64,000 nt of DNA from Acholeplasmataceae bacterium (GTDB lineage: Bacteria > Bacillota_I > Bacilli_A > Acholeplasmatales > Acholeplasmataceae). The stretch's first letter is position 1. Each line of letters starts with the position of its first letter. Shown here piece after piece: positions 18,381 to 27,814 of this stretch. The notes beneath the pieces are model-generated. The model saw only the letters and a list, made by a program, of their open reading frames with translations. It was not told where the DNA came from and made no database searches. Position numbers and translations under genes: made by a program. The stretch is taken from NCBI GenBank assembly GCA_021108415.1, contig JAIOQX010000002.1:496001-560000 (forward strand), in the 5' to 3' direction.

Positions 18381-19032
18381 AATTCCCTTTCTTTAATGCA
18401 TCATGAGCCGCTTTTTGTTCTGCCTCTTTTTTTGATTTACCTCTACCAACACCTAAAATAATATGGTTATCTAATTTCACAATAGACTCAAAAGTCTTCT
18501 CATGTGAAGGTCCTGTTTCTTTGATAACTTGATAACTAATATTTCTTTTATCTCCAGATTGAATATATTCTTGTAAAGCTGATTTATAATCTTTGATACC
18601 CCAAACTAAATTCAAGTGTGGTACCATGATTTTATTAAATAATCTTTTTGTTGTAGAAAATCCTAAATCCAAGAAAACTGCGCCAAATAAAGCCTCAAAA
18701 GCATCAGCAATCATAGAACTATTGGGTCCTTTGATTTTCTCACCTTTTCCTAGTTTTAAATATTCTTTTAAATTAATTTTATCTGCAAATATCACGAGAG
18801 CTTCTTCACGTACAGCTTGTGCACGTCTTTTTGTAAGTTCTCCTTCATCTGCTAAATCTTTTTGATAAAGATAATCACTTGTTAAAAGTTCGATCACTGC
18901 ATCTCCTAGAAACTCAAGTTTTTCATTGTTTTCCACTTGATTTTCATAAGCATAAGATGCATGTGTAAGTGCAATCTCATAAAGGGATTCATCCTTATAT
19001 AAAAGATTTAACTTTTTAAGTAAATCTTTCAT
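18358..19032 (-). CDS. rnc: Ribonuclease III
   Basis: This double-strand-specific endoribonuclease processes rRNA precursors. The catalytic domain (about 1-145) has the signature NEKLEFLGDAVIELL, and the second acidic site is in MIADAFEALFGAVFLD. A double-stranded RNA-binding domain follows (about 150-220), with GRGKSKKEAEQKAAHDAL. The length of 224 residues is normal. Overlaps with plsX upstream (4 bases) and dnaD downstream point to one transcript. Confidence 0.97.
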   Translation of the reverse strand: MKDLLKKLNLLYKDESLYEIALTHASYAYENQVENNEKLEFLGDAVIELLTSDYLYQKDLADEGELTKRRAQAVREEALVIFADKINLKEYLKLGKGEKIKGPNSSMIADAFEALFGAVFLDLGFSTTKRLFNKIMVPHLNLVWGIKDYKSALQEYIQSGDKRNISYQVIKETGPSHEKTFESIVKLDNHIILGVGRGKSKKEAEQKAAHDALKKGNYDFKEII

Positions 19033-20036
19033 TTTTTTTCTACTTCCTTCTTTTCTAAAGCTTCAGATACTTTATTGATTACATCAGCTTCAACCATTTC
19101 TTTTGCTTGTCTAATGCCATTAAAAAACGCAAAGTCATTTGATGACCCGTGTGCCTTAATTACAACACCATCAAGTCCCATTAAAAGTGCTCCACCAATT
19201 TCAGATGCGTCTAGTGAGCGTTTAAAATTCATTAATGATTTTTTCATTAATAAAGCTCCAATTTTACTGATCAATGATGATTTAATCTCTCTTTTTAAAA
19301 CCATGCCTAATCCTTTAGCAGTACCTTCCATGGCTTTCATAACCATGTTTGCTGTAAACCCGTCAGATAGTAGTACATCTGCTTCTGTCGTAAATATTTC
19401 TTTAGGCTCTAAGTTACCATAAAAATTAAGACTTGGATCAGCTTTTAATAGTTTAAAGGTTTCAACATCTAATTCTCTACCTTTTCCTTCTTCAGTACCA
19501 ATATTTAGTAGGGCAACTGTTGGATTTTCACGTTTTAATACTGTTTTTGCGACTACAGATGCATAAACTGCAAAGTCATGTAAATGCTCAGGTCTTAAAT
19601 CAACATTTGCACCAGAATCTAATAAGATACGACCTCTTTGATCATATGATGGAATAATTGGTGCAATCGCAACTCTTTTCATTAAAGGCATTCTTCTAAC
19701 GATAAAATGACCTCCAACAACTAATGCTTGTGTTGGTCCAGCACTAACAACTGCATCAACTTCTTTATCTTTTAAAGCCTTTAGAGCTTTAAACATTGAC
19801 AATTCTTTATTTGTTCTATATTGCTTGATTGGATCTTTTTCACCCATATCTAGATAATCAGGTGTATGCACAACTGTCAATCTATCATGCGCTTTTAAAA
19901 AAGGTTTCATTTTTTCTTGATCACCAAAAATGGTGATTTCAATATTACTATATTTTTCTAATGCTTGTAGTGTTCCTTTTACTATAGGTTCTGGAGCGAA
20001 ATCTCCGCCCATACCATCTACGGCAATTTTTATCAT
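19029..20036 (-). CDS. plsX: Phosphate acyltransferase PlsX
   Basis: PlsX makes acyl-phosphate from acyl-ACP for the PlsY step of phosphatidic acid synthesis. The N-terminus IAVDGMGGDFAPEPIVKG is diagnostic, and MGEKDPIKQYR and LLDSGANVDLRPEHL are family motifs. The protein has about 335 residues. I use the ATG at 20036: the sequence reads GAAGGTATGCTTATG, so the first ATG abuts the ribosome-binding site and the second is 6 bases away. plsX-rnc linkage is common in Firmicutes. No fapR or fab genes sit in between. Confidence 0.96.
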   Translation of the reverse strand: MIKIAVDGMGGDFAPEPIVKGTLQALEKYSNIEITIFGDQEKMKPFLKAHDRLTVVHTPDYLDMGEKDPIKQYRTNKELSMFKALKALKDKEVDAVVSAGPTQALVVGGHFIVRRMPLMKRVAIAPIIPSYDQRGRILLDSGANVDLRPEHLHDFAVYASVVAKTVLKRENPTVALLNIGTEEGKGRELDVETFKLLKADPSLNFYGNLEPKEIFTTEADVLLSDGFTANMVMKAMEGTAKGLGMVLKREIKSSLISKIGALLMKKSLMNFKRSLDASEIGGALLMGLDGVVIKAHGSSNDFAFFNGIRQAKEMVEADVINKVSEALEKKEVEKK

Positions 20037-20067
20037 AAGCATACCTTCTTTCGTATGGTTTATTATA

Positions 20068-22035
20068 TCATATTTTTAATGTGTTTTTGATGTATCTATT
20101 TAAATATTTATATTTTGAATTCGTTTTAAAATCTGGTTGTTCCATTAGCTCATCTACATTTTTATAAGCTTCTAATAAAATTTGATAGTCTGCTAATAAA
20201 TCTAAGTATTTAAAATCTAGGTATCCACTTTGTTCTTTTCCTAAAAAGTCACCTGGTCCTCTTTGAATTAAATCATATTCAGATAACTTAAATCCATCAT
20301 TAGTTTTTGTTAATATATCTAGTCTTTCTACATCTTCTTTTGTTGAAATCACAAAACATGATGAATGTAGATGTGAACGTCCCACTCTACCTCTTAGTTG
20401 ATGAAGTTGAGATAACCCAAAATATTCTGCTGAATATATAGCAATTAAGGTTGCTGTTGGAATGTCAAGTCCGACTTCAATCATCGTTGTTGACAATAAA
20501 ATAGATCCTGGAGTAAACATAAATTTCTCCATTTGAGAGGTTTGTTCTTCATTTGATAATTGACCATGAAGGATAAAGATAGGACATGCAAAATTCATTT
20601 CAAGTTCTGTTTTTACCGTTTGGATATTATCATCTACTTTATCACTAGATATCGCAGGAACAACAACATAAACATGTTCTTTATTTTTTATCTTTTGGTC
20701 GATTGCTGCATATAGTTTAGCAATATCCTTTTTTAAAAGATAATGAGTATCAATTTTCTTTCTTTCTTTTGGCTTTTCTTTGATTAATGAAATATTAGAT
20801 TCTCCAAAGGCAACCATTGCAAGTGTTCTTGGAATTGGAGTAGCTGTTAAATATAGGACATCGTGACCTTTTTGTTTATCAATTAACTCATCTCTAGTAG
20901 ATACACCAAATTTGTGTTGCTCATCAATGATAGATAGTCCTAAGTGATCAAAAATTACATCAGATTCTATTAAAGCATGTGTTCCGATTATAATATCATA
21001 TTCATGATTTTTTATATCTGCTTTCATCTTATCTTTTTGTTTTGTCTTACTTGTTAATAGACATATTTTATAACCTTTTAAATGATTATTGAAATACTGA
21101 AAGTGTTGATTAGCTAGTAATTCTGTTGGAGCCATCAATGCGACTTGTTCTCTATTATGCAAAACAGGTAGCGTCGCAAGTAATGCGACTAAGGTTTTAC
21201 CTGAGCCTACATCTCCTAAAATGAGTCTATAATGTGCATATGGTTTCTTATAATCCCGATAGATATCATTGACTGCTTGTTTTTGATCATGTGTAAGCTC
21301 ATATTCAAGTTCATCAATAAACGATTTGATTAAATTAATATCATAAGTTTTTGGTGCTCTTAAAGATTGTCTTTGTTTTTGACTGGCAATAAGTTTTAAC
21401 TGAAGATAAAAAGCTTCTTCATATTTTAATCTTCTTTTAGCTTGTCTAATATCATCAAAACTTTTTGGAAGATGCAGCATTTTGTATGCATCAATTCTTG
21501 AAACTAGATGATATTTTTCTATAAATTGCTCTGGAATAATTTCATAGAGTTGAACTAAATTTTGATTAAATATCGTTTCAACAATATTCATAATTGTCTT
21601 ATCAAATATTTGATCTATCTTATAAATAGGTTTAATTTCTACATTCTTTTCTTTTTTGATAACTGTTTGTGCAATGATTTGATGTTTGTATAATTGATAT
21701 GTCCCCTTAATAACAACTTCATCATTTAATACAAAGCTTTTTGATAAAAATGGTTTATTAAACGCAATCACTTCTATTTTTTGATCCATAAACTCTATAT
21801 AAAAACTTGAGATATGAATACGTGCATATGGATTAGATTTAACTGGTGATGTAATTCTTCCTGAGATGGTTATTTTATCCTTATGCTTTAAGTGATTGAT
21901 TTGATCAATGGAAAAATCTTCATAAGCTTTTGGCGTATGTAAAATAAGATCATAGGTTGACCATATCTTTTGATTTCTTAAGATGTATAAAAGTTTAGGG
22001 CCTACGCCTTTGACTTGATCTAATTTAGTTTCCAA
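20068..22035 (-). CDS. recG: ATP-dependent DNA helicase RecG
   Basis: RecG remodels stalled replication forks and Holliday junctions. It has an N-terminal wedge/OB region (about 50-150), Walker A GDVGSGKT, the DExH box IIDEQHKFGV, TATPIPRT, and the C-terminal QLRGRVGRS and QRGPGDFLGKEQSG motifs. It has 655 residues, normal for the family. The start codon is TTG at 22035, with AGGTGA correctly spaced. It is first in the recG-plsX-rnc-dnaD-nth series. Confidence 0.97.
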   Translation of the reverse strand: METKLDQVKGVGPKLLYILRNQKIWSTYDLILHTPKAYEDFSIDQINHLKHKDKITISGRITSPVKSNPYARIHISSFYIEFMDQKIEVIAFNKPFLSKSFVLNDEVVIKGTYQLYKHQIIAQTVIKKEKNVEIKPIYKIDQIFDKTIMNIVETIFNQNLVQLYEIIPEQFIEKYHLVSRIDAYKMLHLPKSFDDIRQAKRRLKYEEAFYLQLKLIASQKQRQSLRAPKTYDINLIKSFIDELEYELTHDQKQAVNDIYRDYKKPYAHYRLILGDVGSGKTLVALLATLPVLHNREQVALMAPTELLANQHFQYFNNHLKGYKICLLTSKTKQKDKMKADIKNHEYDIIIGTHALIESDVIFDHLGLSIIDEQHKFGVSTRDELIDKQKGHDVLYLTATPIPRTLAMVAFGESNISLIKEKPKERKKIDTHYLLKKDIAKLYAAIDQKIKNKEHVYVVVPAISSDKVDDNIQTVKTELEMNFACPIFILHGQLSNEEQTSQMEKFMFTPGSILLSTTMIEVGLDIPTATLIAIYSAEYFGLSQLHQLRGRVGRSHLHSSCFVISTKEDVERLDILTKTNDGFKLSEYDLIQRGPGDFLGKEQSGYLDFKYLDLLADYQILLEAYKNVDELMEQPDFKTNSKYKYLNRYIKNTLKI

Positions 22036-22051
22036 ATAATCACCTAAATCT

Positions 22052-22080
22052 ATTATACTTTAAAAAAAACGAAAAGTTAA
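22052..22080 (-). promoter_or_regulatory. Promoter of recG
   Basis: On the minus strand TTAACT (22075-22080) and TATAAT (22052-22057) are 17 bases apart, 17 bases before the TTG start. Confidence 0.7.
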
Positions 22081-22131
22081 AAATCTACTTAATACTTATG
22101 CCATATTTTTTAATTAAACTACTCTTTATAG

Positions 22132-22178
22132 AAAAAACTTTCTATTCGACTAGAAGAAAAGTCTTTAGAAAGTTTTTT
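22132..22178 (-). terminator. Terminator of the beta-glucoside operon
   Basis: A 13-bp stem AAAAAACTTTCTA / TAGAAAGTTTTTT (22132-22144 with 22166-22178) encloses a 4-bp GACT/AGTC stem. The T run in the 3' arm on the minus strand serves the GH1 gene end. Confidence 0.8.
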
Positions 22179-22194
22179 GGAGGAGAAAATCGAA

Positions 22195-23487
22195 TTAAGT
22201 TTTAATTCGCTTTTTGTAGTACGCATAACTATCCTTAGGAATTTTTACTAGATTGTTATAATCCGTGTAAATAATCCCGAATCTTTTGGTATATCCGAAA
22301 CTCCATTCATAATTATCAAATAAACTCCATAGATAATATCCTTTTACATTCATTTTCTTATGGATACTCTCTATGACATCTAAATGTCCTTTGATATAGT
22401 TTATTCTTTTTACATCATGGATTTCATTATCTTCTAATATATCATCAAATGCAGCACCATTTTCTGTAATATATATAGGTTTATTAGTAAATTCTTTTCT
22501 TAGCAACATAATCATATCTTTTAAACCATTAGGATTTATTTCCCAATTCATATCTGTCAAATCATATCCTGTTAAATTATGTTCAAATAAGAAAGGATTC
22601 TTCTTGTTGTAAGAAATAGTATGGTGCTGATAATAGTTAATACCTAGAAAGTCAGTTTTATTCATTAAGCTTTTTAGTTCTCTAGTTTCAATAAAATCCA
22701 GATTCACACCTAATTCCAAAAGTTTATTTAACCATGCTGTTTTATATGTACCTTTGAACATAGGATATAAAAATACATCATTATGAAACATGCTAGAATA
22801 CTGTGTTGCTATTAAGGTATCTTTATTTTGATCGATTGGATATTGCATCCATAGGTTTAATACAATTCCTATTGGTTTTTTATAGTTTTTTTTATAGTAG
22901 TCATATACTTCTTGATGTGCCATCAATGTATAATACTGTGCTTTAACCATTTTAGTTAAATCTTTTCTAAAAGGTGCATGTGTTCCATAATAATAAGCAA
23001 CAGTGCTTACGCACCAAGGTTCATTTATTGTAACCCATTGATTTACGTCTTGATCAAAAATGGAAAATATATGTTTAGCATATTTTAAGAAATGTGGAAT
23101 AATTTTTTTATCAGCGAAACCATCAAATTCATCTAATATCCATTTAGGCATATCCCAATGATATAAAGTTACATCAATTTTAATCTGATTATCTTTAAGT
23201 ATCTTAAATATGTTTTTATAGAAATTAATTCCCTCATCTGAAAATTCATTTTCTTTTGGTTCAATTCTCGCCCATGAAATACTCATTCTATAAACATCTA
23301 CACCTAAATCTAATATGTATTTGATATCATCTTTATATTTATGATAAAAATCACATGCGATTTCTCCATCACTTAAATCATCTATATGTTGTTTTTCGTC
23401 GCACCAAATCGTTTCAAATTTATGATGGGTTCCCTCTATTTGATATGCTGAGGTTGCAACACCAAACAAAAATTCTTTATCAAACAT
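22195..23487 (-). CDS. GH1 beta-glucosidase / 6-phospho-beta-glucosidase family
   Basis: A family 1 glycoside hydrolase of 430 residues. The acid/base Glu is in TINEPW (E156) and the nucleophile in TENGAA (E342), both retained. The N-terminus FLFGVATSAYQIEG is typical. The C-terminal WSLFDNYEWSFGYTKRFGI is the usual aglycone-site region. Because it is encoded with an ABC importer and not a phosphotransferase system, an unphosphorylated beta-glucoside is the likely substrate. The start overlaps the GH94 stop by 8 bases and has no strong ribosome-binding site, suggesting coupled translation. Confidence 0.93.
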   Translation of the reverse strand: MFDKEFLFGVATSAYQIEGTHHKFETIWCDEKQHIDDLSDGEIACDFYHKYKDDIKYILDLGVDVYRMSISWARIEPKENEFSDEGINFYKNIFKILKDNQIKIDVTLYHWDMPKWILDEFDGFADKKIIPHFLKYAKHIFSIFDQDVNQWVTINEPWCVSTVAYYYGTHAPFRKDLTKMVKAQYYTLMAHQEVYDYYKKNYKKPIGIVLNLWMQYPIDQNKDTLIATQYSSMFHNDVFLYPMFKGTYKTAWLNKLLELGVNLDFIETRELKSLMNKTDFLGINYYQHHTISYNKKNPFLFEHNLTGYDLTDMNWEINPNGLKDMIMLLRKEFTNKPIYITENGAAFDDILEDNEIHDVKRINYIKGHLDVIESIHKKMNVKGYYLWSLFDNYEWSFGYTKRFGIIYTDYNNLVKIPKDSYAYYKKRIKT

Positions 23488-25900
23488 AACAAATCACATT
23501 ATATGTATCTACATGCTCATCAATCTGAATTACTTTTTCTAAATGAACGTTTCCATTTACAATCATTTCATGTTTATGATTGTCATCATGCTTAATCGTA
23601 ATGTGAAAAGTTTTTTCTCTAAATACTCTTGTTATATTTATATCTTTTAAAGATTTTGGCACAACAGGGCTAATTTCCAACCCATCTAAATGTGGTTTAA
23701 TCCCTAATATGTATTGACTTATTGCAACAAACGCCCAAGATGCAGTTCCTGTAAGCCAACTATTTTTAGCTTCCCCATATGTTTTGGCACTTCTTCCAGC
23801 TATAGTTTGACTGTATACATAAGGTTCTGTTTTGTGTATATCACTAATGTCTTCAATATAAGCTGGGGCATTTAGTTTGTAAATATCAAATGCTTCTTCT
23901 GCTTGATTTAACTCAGCATGTGCAACAACTATCCAAGGATTATTATGGTTAAAAACACTACCATTTTCTTTATAACCAGGTGGATAACTTGATATTTCAC
24001 CTAACTCAATATGATATGAAGCATATGGTGGATATAAAAGTTCAAGTCCATATTCATTTCTTAAATATTTACTTGTAGATTTCAATGCACTATTTTTAAT
24101 CGCATCATCACCTATACCAGCTAAAACACAAAAACCTTGTGGTTCAATATATATTTTTCCTTCATTGTTTTCGTGACTACCAACTTTATTCCCATAAGCA
24201 TCATAAGCTCTTAGAAACCATTGTCCGTCCCAACCATTTTTGATTGTATTGTCTTTCATTTTATCGATTTCTTCAGTTACTAATTTCACTTCAGATTTTT
24301 CGTTTATTCTTTTGCATATATCTACATATTCTGATCCATATTTAACAAACATACCTGCAATAAAAACACTTTCTGCAGCTCCAAATGTTTTGTTATCGGT
24401 TGTTTGAAAAGATTCACCTGGTTCTTCAGAAAAACAATTTAAATTCAAGCAATCATTCCAATCAGCTCTACCAATTAAAGGTAGTCCATGAGGACCTAAG
24501 TTATTAATAGTAAAATGTATACTTGCTTTTAAATGTTCAAATAAACGTTCTTCTGTTCCTTTTTGATTGTTATATGGAACCAACTCATCAAGTATACTAA
24601 AGTCTCCAGTTTCTCTTATATATGCACTAGTAGCTGCTATCAGCCACAATGGATCATCATTAAACCCTGATCCTATATCTGCATTACCTAATTTGGTTAA
24701 CGGTTGAAATTGATGATATGTTGAGCCATCTTTAAATTGGATCGATGCTAAATCAATAATACGTTCTCTTGATTTTTCGGGAACCATATGAACAAAACCC
24801 AGTATATCTTGGCAACTATCTCTAAATCCAATACCTCTCCCCGTCCCACTTTCATAGTAACTAGCAGATCGGCTTAAATTAAAAGTAACCATACATTGAT
24901 ATTGATGCCACGTATTCACCATCGTATTTAATTTATCATCACTACTCTTAATTTGATAATTTCCTAAAATATTTGTCCAATGATCGCTTAATTGATTAAA
25001 AGCTTGATTAACCTTTTCTATCGTATCGTATTTATCGATTAAATGATATGCTTTTGATTTATTGACATCTAAATCTTTTATGTATTTTTGATTTTTTTCG
25101 TTTTCTATATATCCTAACAAAAAGATAATTGTTTCTTCTTGTTGTGGTCTTAAATTAATCTTTAAAAAATGACTAGCTATCGGAGCTCCACCACTAGCAA
25201 TGCTTTGATGACTTGTATGATTTAATACAGTATCAGGTTCATTCCATCCATTATATTCACCTAAAAATGATAACCGATCTGTATCAAATCCTTGAATTTT
25301 TTTATTCGTGTGAAAAAATGCATAGTGATTTCTACGTTCACGATACTCAGTTAAATGAAAAATCGTTTGATTTTCCACTTCAACTTCACCAATATTTAAA
25401 TTTCTTTGAAAGTTAGTTTGATCATCAACTGCATTCCATAAGTTCCATTCAAGTAAACTGTGTAAGTATACTTCTTTATCCTTATTTGTTTCATTTTTTA
25501 AAGTTAAAACATGTACTTCCACTTGATCTTCTAATGGTATGAAAAATTTCAGTTGTGAAGAGATACCATTCTTTTTGCTTTCAATAATGGTATATCCCAT
25601 GCCATGTCGACATTGATATGCATCTAGTGGAGTTTTAACAGGTAAAAATCCTGGATTCCAAACTTGGCTTCCATCTGAAATGTAATAGATGCGTCCATTT
25701 TGATCAATAGGTACTTGATTATATCTATATCTTGTTAAACGTCTTAATTTTGCATCTTTATAAAATGTGTATCCACCACCTGTTTGTGAAATCAAGCCAT
25801 AAAAACCTTGGTTTCCTAGATAATTAATCCATGGTGTTGGTGTTTTTGGATTTTTTATTACATATTCTCTTTTATTATTATCAAATTGTCCATATTTCAT
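23480..25900 (-). CDS. GH94 beta-glucan disaccharide phosphorylase, possibly laminaribiose phosphorylase
   Basis: The 806-residue protein is a GH94 phosphorylase. It has an N-terminal beta-sandwich (MKYGQFDNNKREYVI), a central (alpha/alpha)6 barrel and the catalytic Asp in GRADWNDCLN (D483). GH94 enzymes split a beta-linked glucosyl disaccharide with phosphate, giving glucose 1-phosphate and saving ATP. A GH94 protein of A. laidlawii has been characterised as a laminaribiose phosphorylase (from memory), which suggests beta-1,3-glucan use here. Cellobiose phosphorylase is the alternative. GGAGA precedes the ATG. It is translated between the permease and GH1 genes of one operon. Confidence 0.9.
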   Translation of the reverse strand: MKYGQFDNNKREYVIKNPKTPTPWINYLGNQGFYGLISQTGGGYTFYKDAKLRRLTRYRYNQVPIDQNGRIYYISDGSQVWNPGFLPVKTPLDAYQCRHGMGYTIIESKKNGISSQLKFFIPLEDQVEVHVLTLKNETNKDKEVYLHSLLEWNLWNAVDDQTNFQRNLNIGEVEVENQTIFHLTEYRERRNHYAFFHTNKKIQGFDTDRLSFLGEYNGWNEPDTVLNHTSHQSIASGGAPIASHFLKINLRPQQEETIIFLLGYIENEKNQKYIKDLDVNKSKAYHLIDKYDTIEKVNQAFNQLSDHWTNILGNYQIKSSDDKLNTMVNTWHQYQCMVTFNLSRSASYYESGTGRGIGFRDSCQDILGFVHMVPEKSRERIIDLASIQFKDGSTYHQFQPLTKLGNADIGSGFNDDPLWLIAATSAYIRETGDFSILDELVPYNNQKGTEERLFEHLKASIHFTINNLGPHGLPLIGRADWNDCLNLNCFSEEPGESFQTTDNKTFGAAESVFIAGMFVKYGSEYVDICKRINEKSEVKLVTEEIDKMKDNTIKNGWDGQWFLRAYDAYGNKVGSHENNEGKIYIEPQGFCVLAGIGDDAIKNSALKSTSKYLRNEYGLELLYPPYASYHIELGEISSYPPGYKENGSVFNHNNPWIVVAHAELNQAEEAFDIYKLNAPAYIEDISDIHKTEPYVYSQTIAGRSAKTYGEAKNSWLTGTASWAFVAISQYILGIKPHLDGLEISPVVPKSLKDINITRVFREKTFHITIKHDDNHKHEMIVNGNVHLEKVIQIDEHVDTYNVICYV

Positions 25901-25926
25901 ATTGTATATTCTCCATTTTATTATTT

Positions 25927-26793
25927 TTATCCTTTAACACTACCCATAGTTATACCTTTAATAATTTTTCTGGAAAAAATTAAATAAATAGTTAATAATG
26001 GAATGATTGCTACAACTAATAACATATATACAGGTCCTAAATCAAACATATCAGGACTTGATGCTTTCAGACCTGCAATAACTAAAGGAATTGTTCTTTT
26101 TGATTGCGATTGAATGATGAGTGATGGCATAAAGTAATTATTCCAACTTGCAACAAAACTAAATATGAATTGTACTGCTAAAGCTGGTGCAATCATCGGA
26201 ATGACTATTTTATGAAATGTATTCAACTCTTTTGATCCATCAACACGTGCTGATTCAATAACTTCATAAGGTAGAACACTATCTAGATATTGCTTAATAA
26301 AGAAAAATACAGCTGGTGCAGCAACACTAGGAACAATTAGAGGTACATAATTATCAATAAATTTATATTGATAAAGTAATCTAACAAGTCCTAAAGATGA
26401 GACTTGCACTGGTATCATCATAATCAATAAAATAAAAGTAAATGCAGCATTACGGTATTTAAAATGATATAAGTGGATTCCATATGCAGCCAATGCATTA
26501 AAATATGTTGCAAGTGTAGCTGATAATAATGCAATAAACAAACTATTGCCTAATGCCTTGATTACTTTAAAATTAGCATTTTCAATCATATTTCTAAAAT
26601 TGACTGTAAATTGGTTTCCTGGAAAAAATGAAAATCCTTTTTGAATGTCATAATGTGCATGTGTTGAATTAATAATAAGCACATAAAATATAAAAACGAT
26701 GATTGCTGTCAAGAGTCCTAAAACCAAATATATTAAAGCTTTTTGAAGATGCAATGATATTGGTACATTTTCTCTTGGGTTCTTTTGTGTCAT
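25927..26793 (-). CDS. Sugar ABC transporter permease (MalG-type)
   Basis: The inner-membrane permease has six segments and the EAA loop EVIESARVDGSKELNTF, which contacts the ATPase, followed by VIPMIAPALAVQF. It belongs to the carbohydrate uptake CUT1 group. I use the ATG at 26793 (MTQKNP...): the sequence GAAGGTATGTATATG places the ribosome-binding site 6 bases before it, while longer versions would overlap the upstream permease. About 288 residues. No ATPase gene is nearby, so a shared MsmK-type ATPase elsewhere is likely. Confidence 0.92.
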   Translation of the reverse strand: MTQKNPRENVPISLHLQKALIYLVLGLLTAIIVFIFYVLIINSTHAHYDIQKGFSFFPGNQFTVNFRNMIENANFKVIKALGNSLFIALLSATLATYFNALAAYGIHLYHFKYRNAAFTFILLIMMIPVQVSSLGLVRLLYQYKFIDNYVPLIVPSVAAPAVFFFIKQYLDSVLPYEVIESARVDGSKELNTFHKIVIPMIAPALAVQFIFSFVASWNNYFMPSLIIQSQSKRTIPLVIAGLKASSPDMFDLGPVYMLLVVAIIPLLTIYLIFSRKIIKGITMGSVKG

Positions 26794-26803
26794 ATACATA
26801 CCT

Positions 26804-27745
26804 TCACTTTCTCGTTGTGGATTTAACATCAACCATATCATTGTTTCTAAACGCTCTAAAAACAATAACACTTAATCCACCTGTTATGATAAATAACACT
26901 ACTGAAACAGCCCCTGCAAGACCATAATTTTTACTTGTCGTAATCAGATCATGTAAATACATAATCATAGTTTTAGTTGATAAATTTGGTCCGCCATTAC
27001 CTTCAGTTAATATTTGTGGTATATCAAACATTTGAATACCACCAATTAATGAAGTAATGAGTACAAACAAAATAATTGGTTTTAATAAAGGTATGATTAT
27101 TTTTATAAATATTTGTCTACTATTTGCACCATCTACAGATGCTGATTCTAAAATGGTTTGATCAATTCCCATAATACCTGCCATTAATAATATAGTTGTG
27201 TTTCCAAACCACATTAAAAAGTTCATCAAGGCAATAAGCGAACGAGTCGAAATTGTTTTAGCAAAAAAATCATATTGTTCTTGAAGGTATCCACCGTCCA
27301 TAAGTAAATTCACGACGGGGCCATTTTTTGCAAATATTTGTAAAAATAACATCGAAAATGCACTTGCCATAACTAAATTTGGCATATACATTATTGTTTT
27401 GTAAAACCCTGTATTTTTAATCTTTAACCTTGTAGAAGTAAACCATAACGCTAAAAGTAAAGATATAATAATTTGAGGTATAAATCCCATCAACCACATA
27501 ATTAATGTATTCCCAGCATATTTAAATAAAATTCCATCTTGGAAAATTTGCGCATAATTATCTAAAAAGATAAAATTAGGTCCGATTTTTATAATGCCTT
27601 GACGCATATAATATTCGAAAAAACTATAGTAGAATGTTGATAATAAAGGAATAAGTGAAAAAATAATATACACAATAAAAAAAGGAGCAATAAAATAAAG
27701 TCCATATCTATTGTAATTCACTCTACTTTTTTTTGTCTTTGTCAT
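26804..27745 (-). CDS. Sugar ABC transporter permease (MalF-type)
   Basis: The 313-residue CUT1 permease has six membrane segments and the EAA loop ILESASVDGANSRQIFIKI. It pairs with the MalG-type permease, whose start lies 10 bases downstream. GGAGAG precedes the ATG. A stem-loop in the 69-base gap separates it from the binding-protein gene. Confidence 0.93.
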   Translation of the reverse strand: MTKTKKSRVNYNRYGLYFIAPFFIVYIIFSLIPLLSTFYYSFFEYYMRQGIIKIGPNFIFLDNYAQIFQDGILFKYAGNTLIMWLMGFIPQIIISLLLALWFTSTRLKIKNTGFYKTIMYMPNLVMASAFSMLFLQIFAKNGPVVNLLMDGGYLQEQYDFFAKTISTRSLIALMNFLMWFGNTTILLMAGIMGIDQTILESASVDGANSRQIFIKIIIPLLKPIILFVLITSLIGGIQMFDIPQILTEGNGGPNLSTKTMIMYLHDLITTSKNYGLAGAVSVVLFIITGGLSVIVFRAFRNNDMVDVKSTTRK

Positions 27746-27763
27746 GTCTGCTCTCCTATAGAC

Positions 27764-27803
27764 ATTGATATGAGGAGGTATGATTTACCTCCTCAAAATC
27801 AAT
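27764..27803 (-). ncRNA. Intercistronic stem-loop after the solute-binding protein gene
   Basis: GAGGAGGT / ACCTCCTC (27772-27779 with 27787-27794) forms an 8-bp stem with a 7-base loop, extended by ATTGAT / ATCAAT across a small internal loop. No T run follows on the minus strand. It therefore looks like an mRNA-stabilising or processing element rather than a terminator. Confidence 0.6.
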
Positions 27804-27814
27804 ATTTTTTTATG

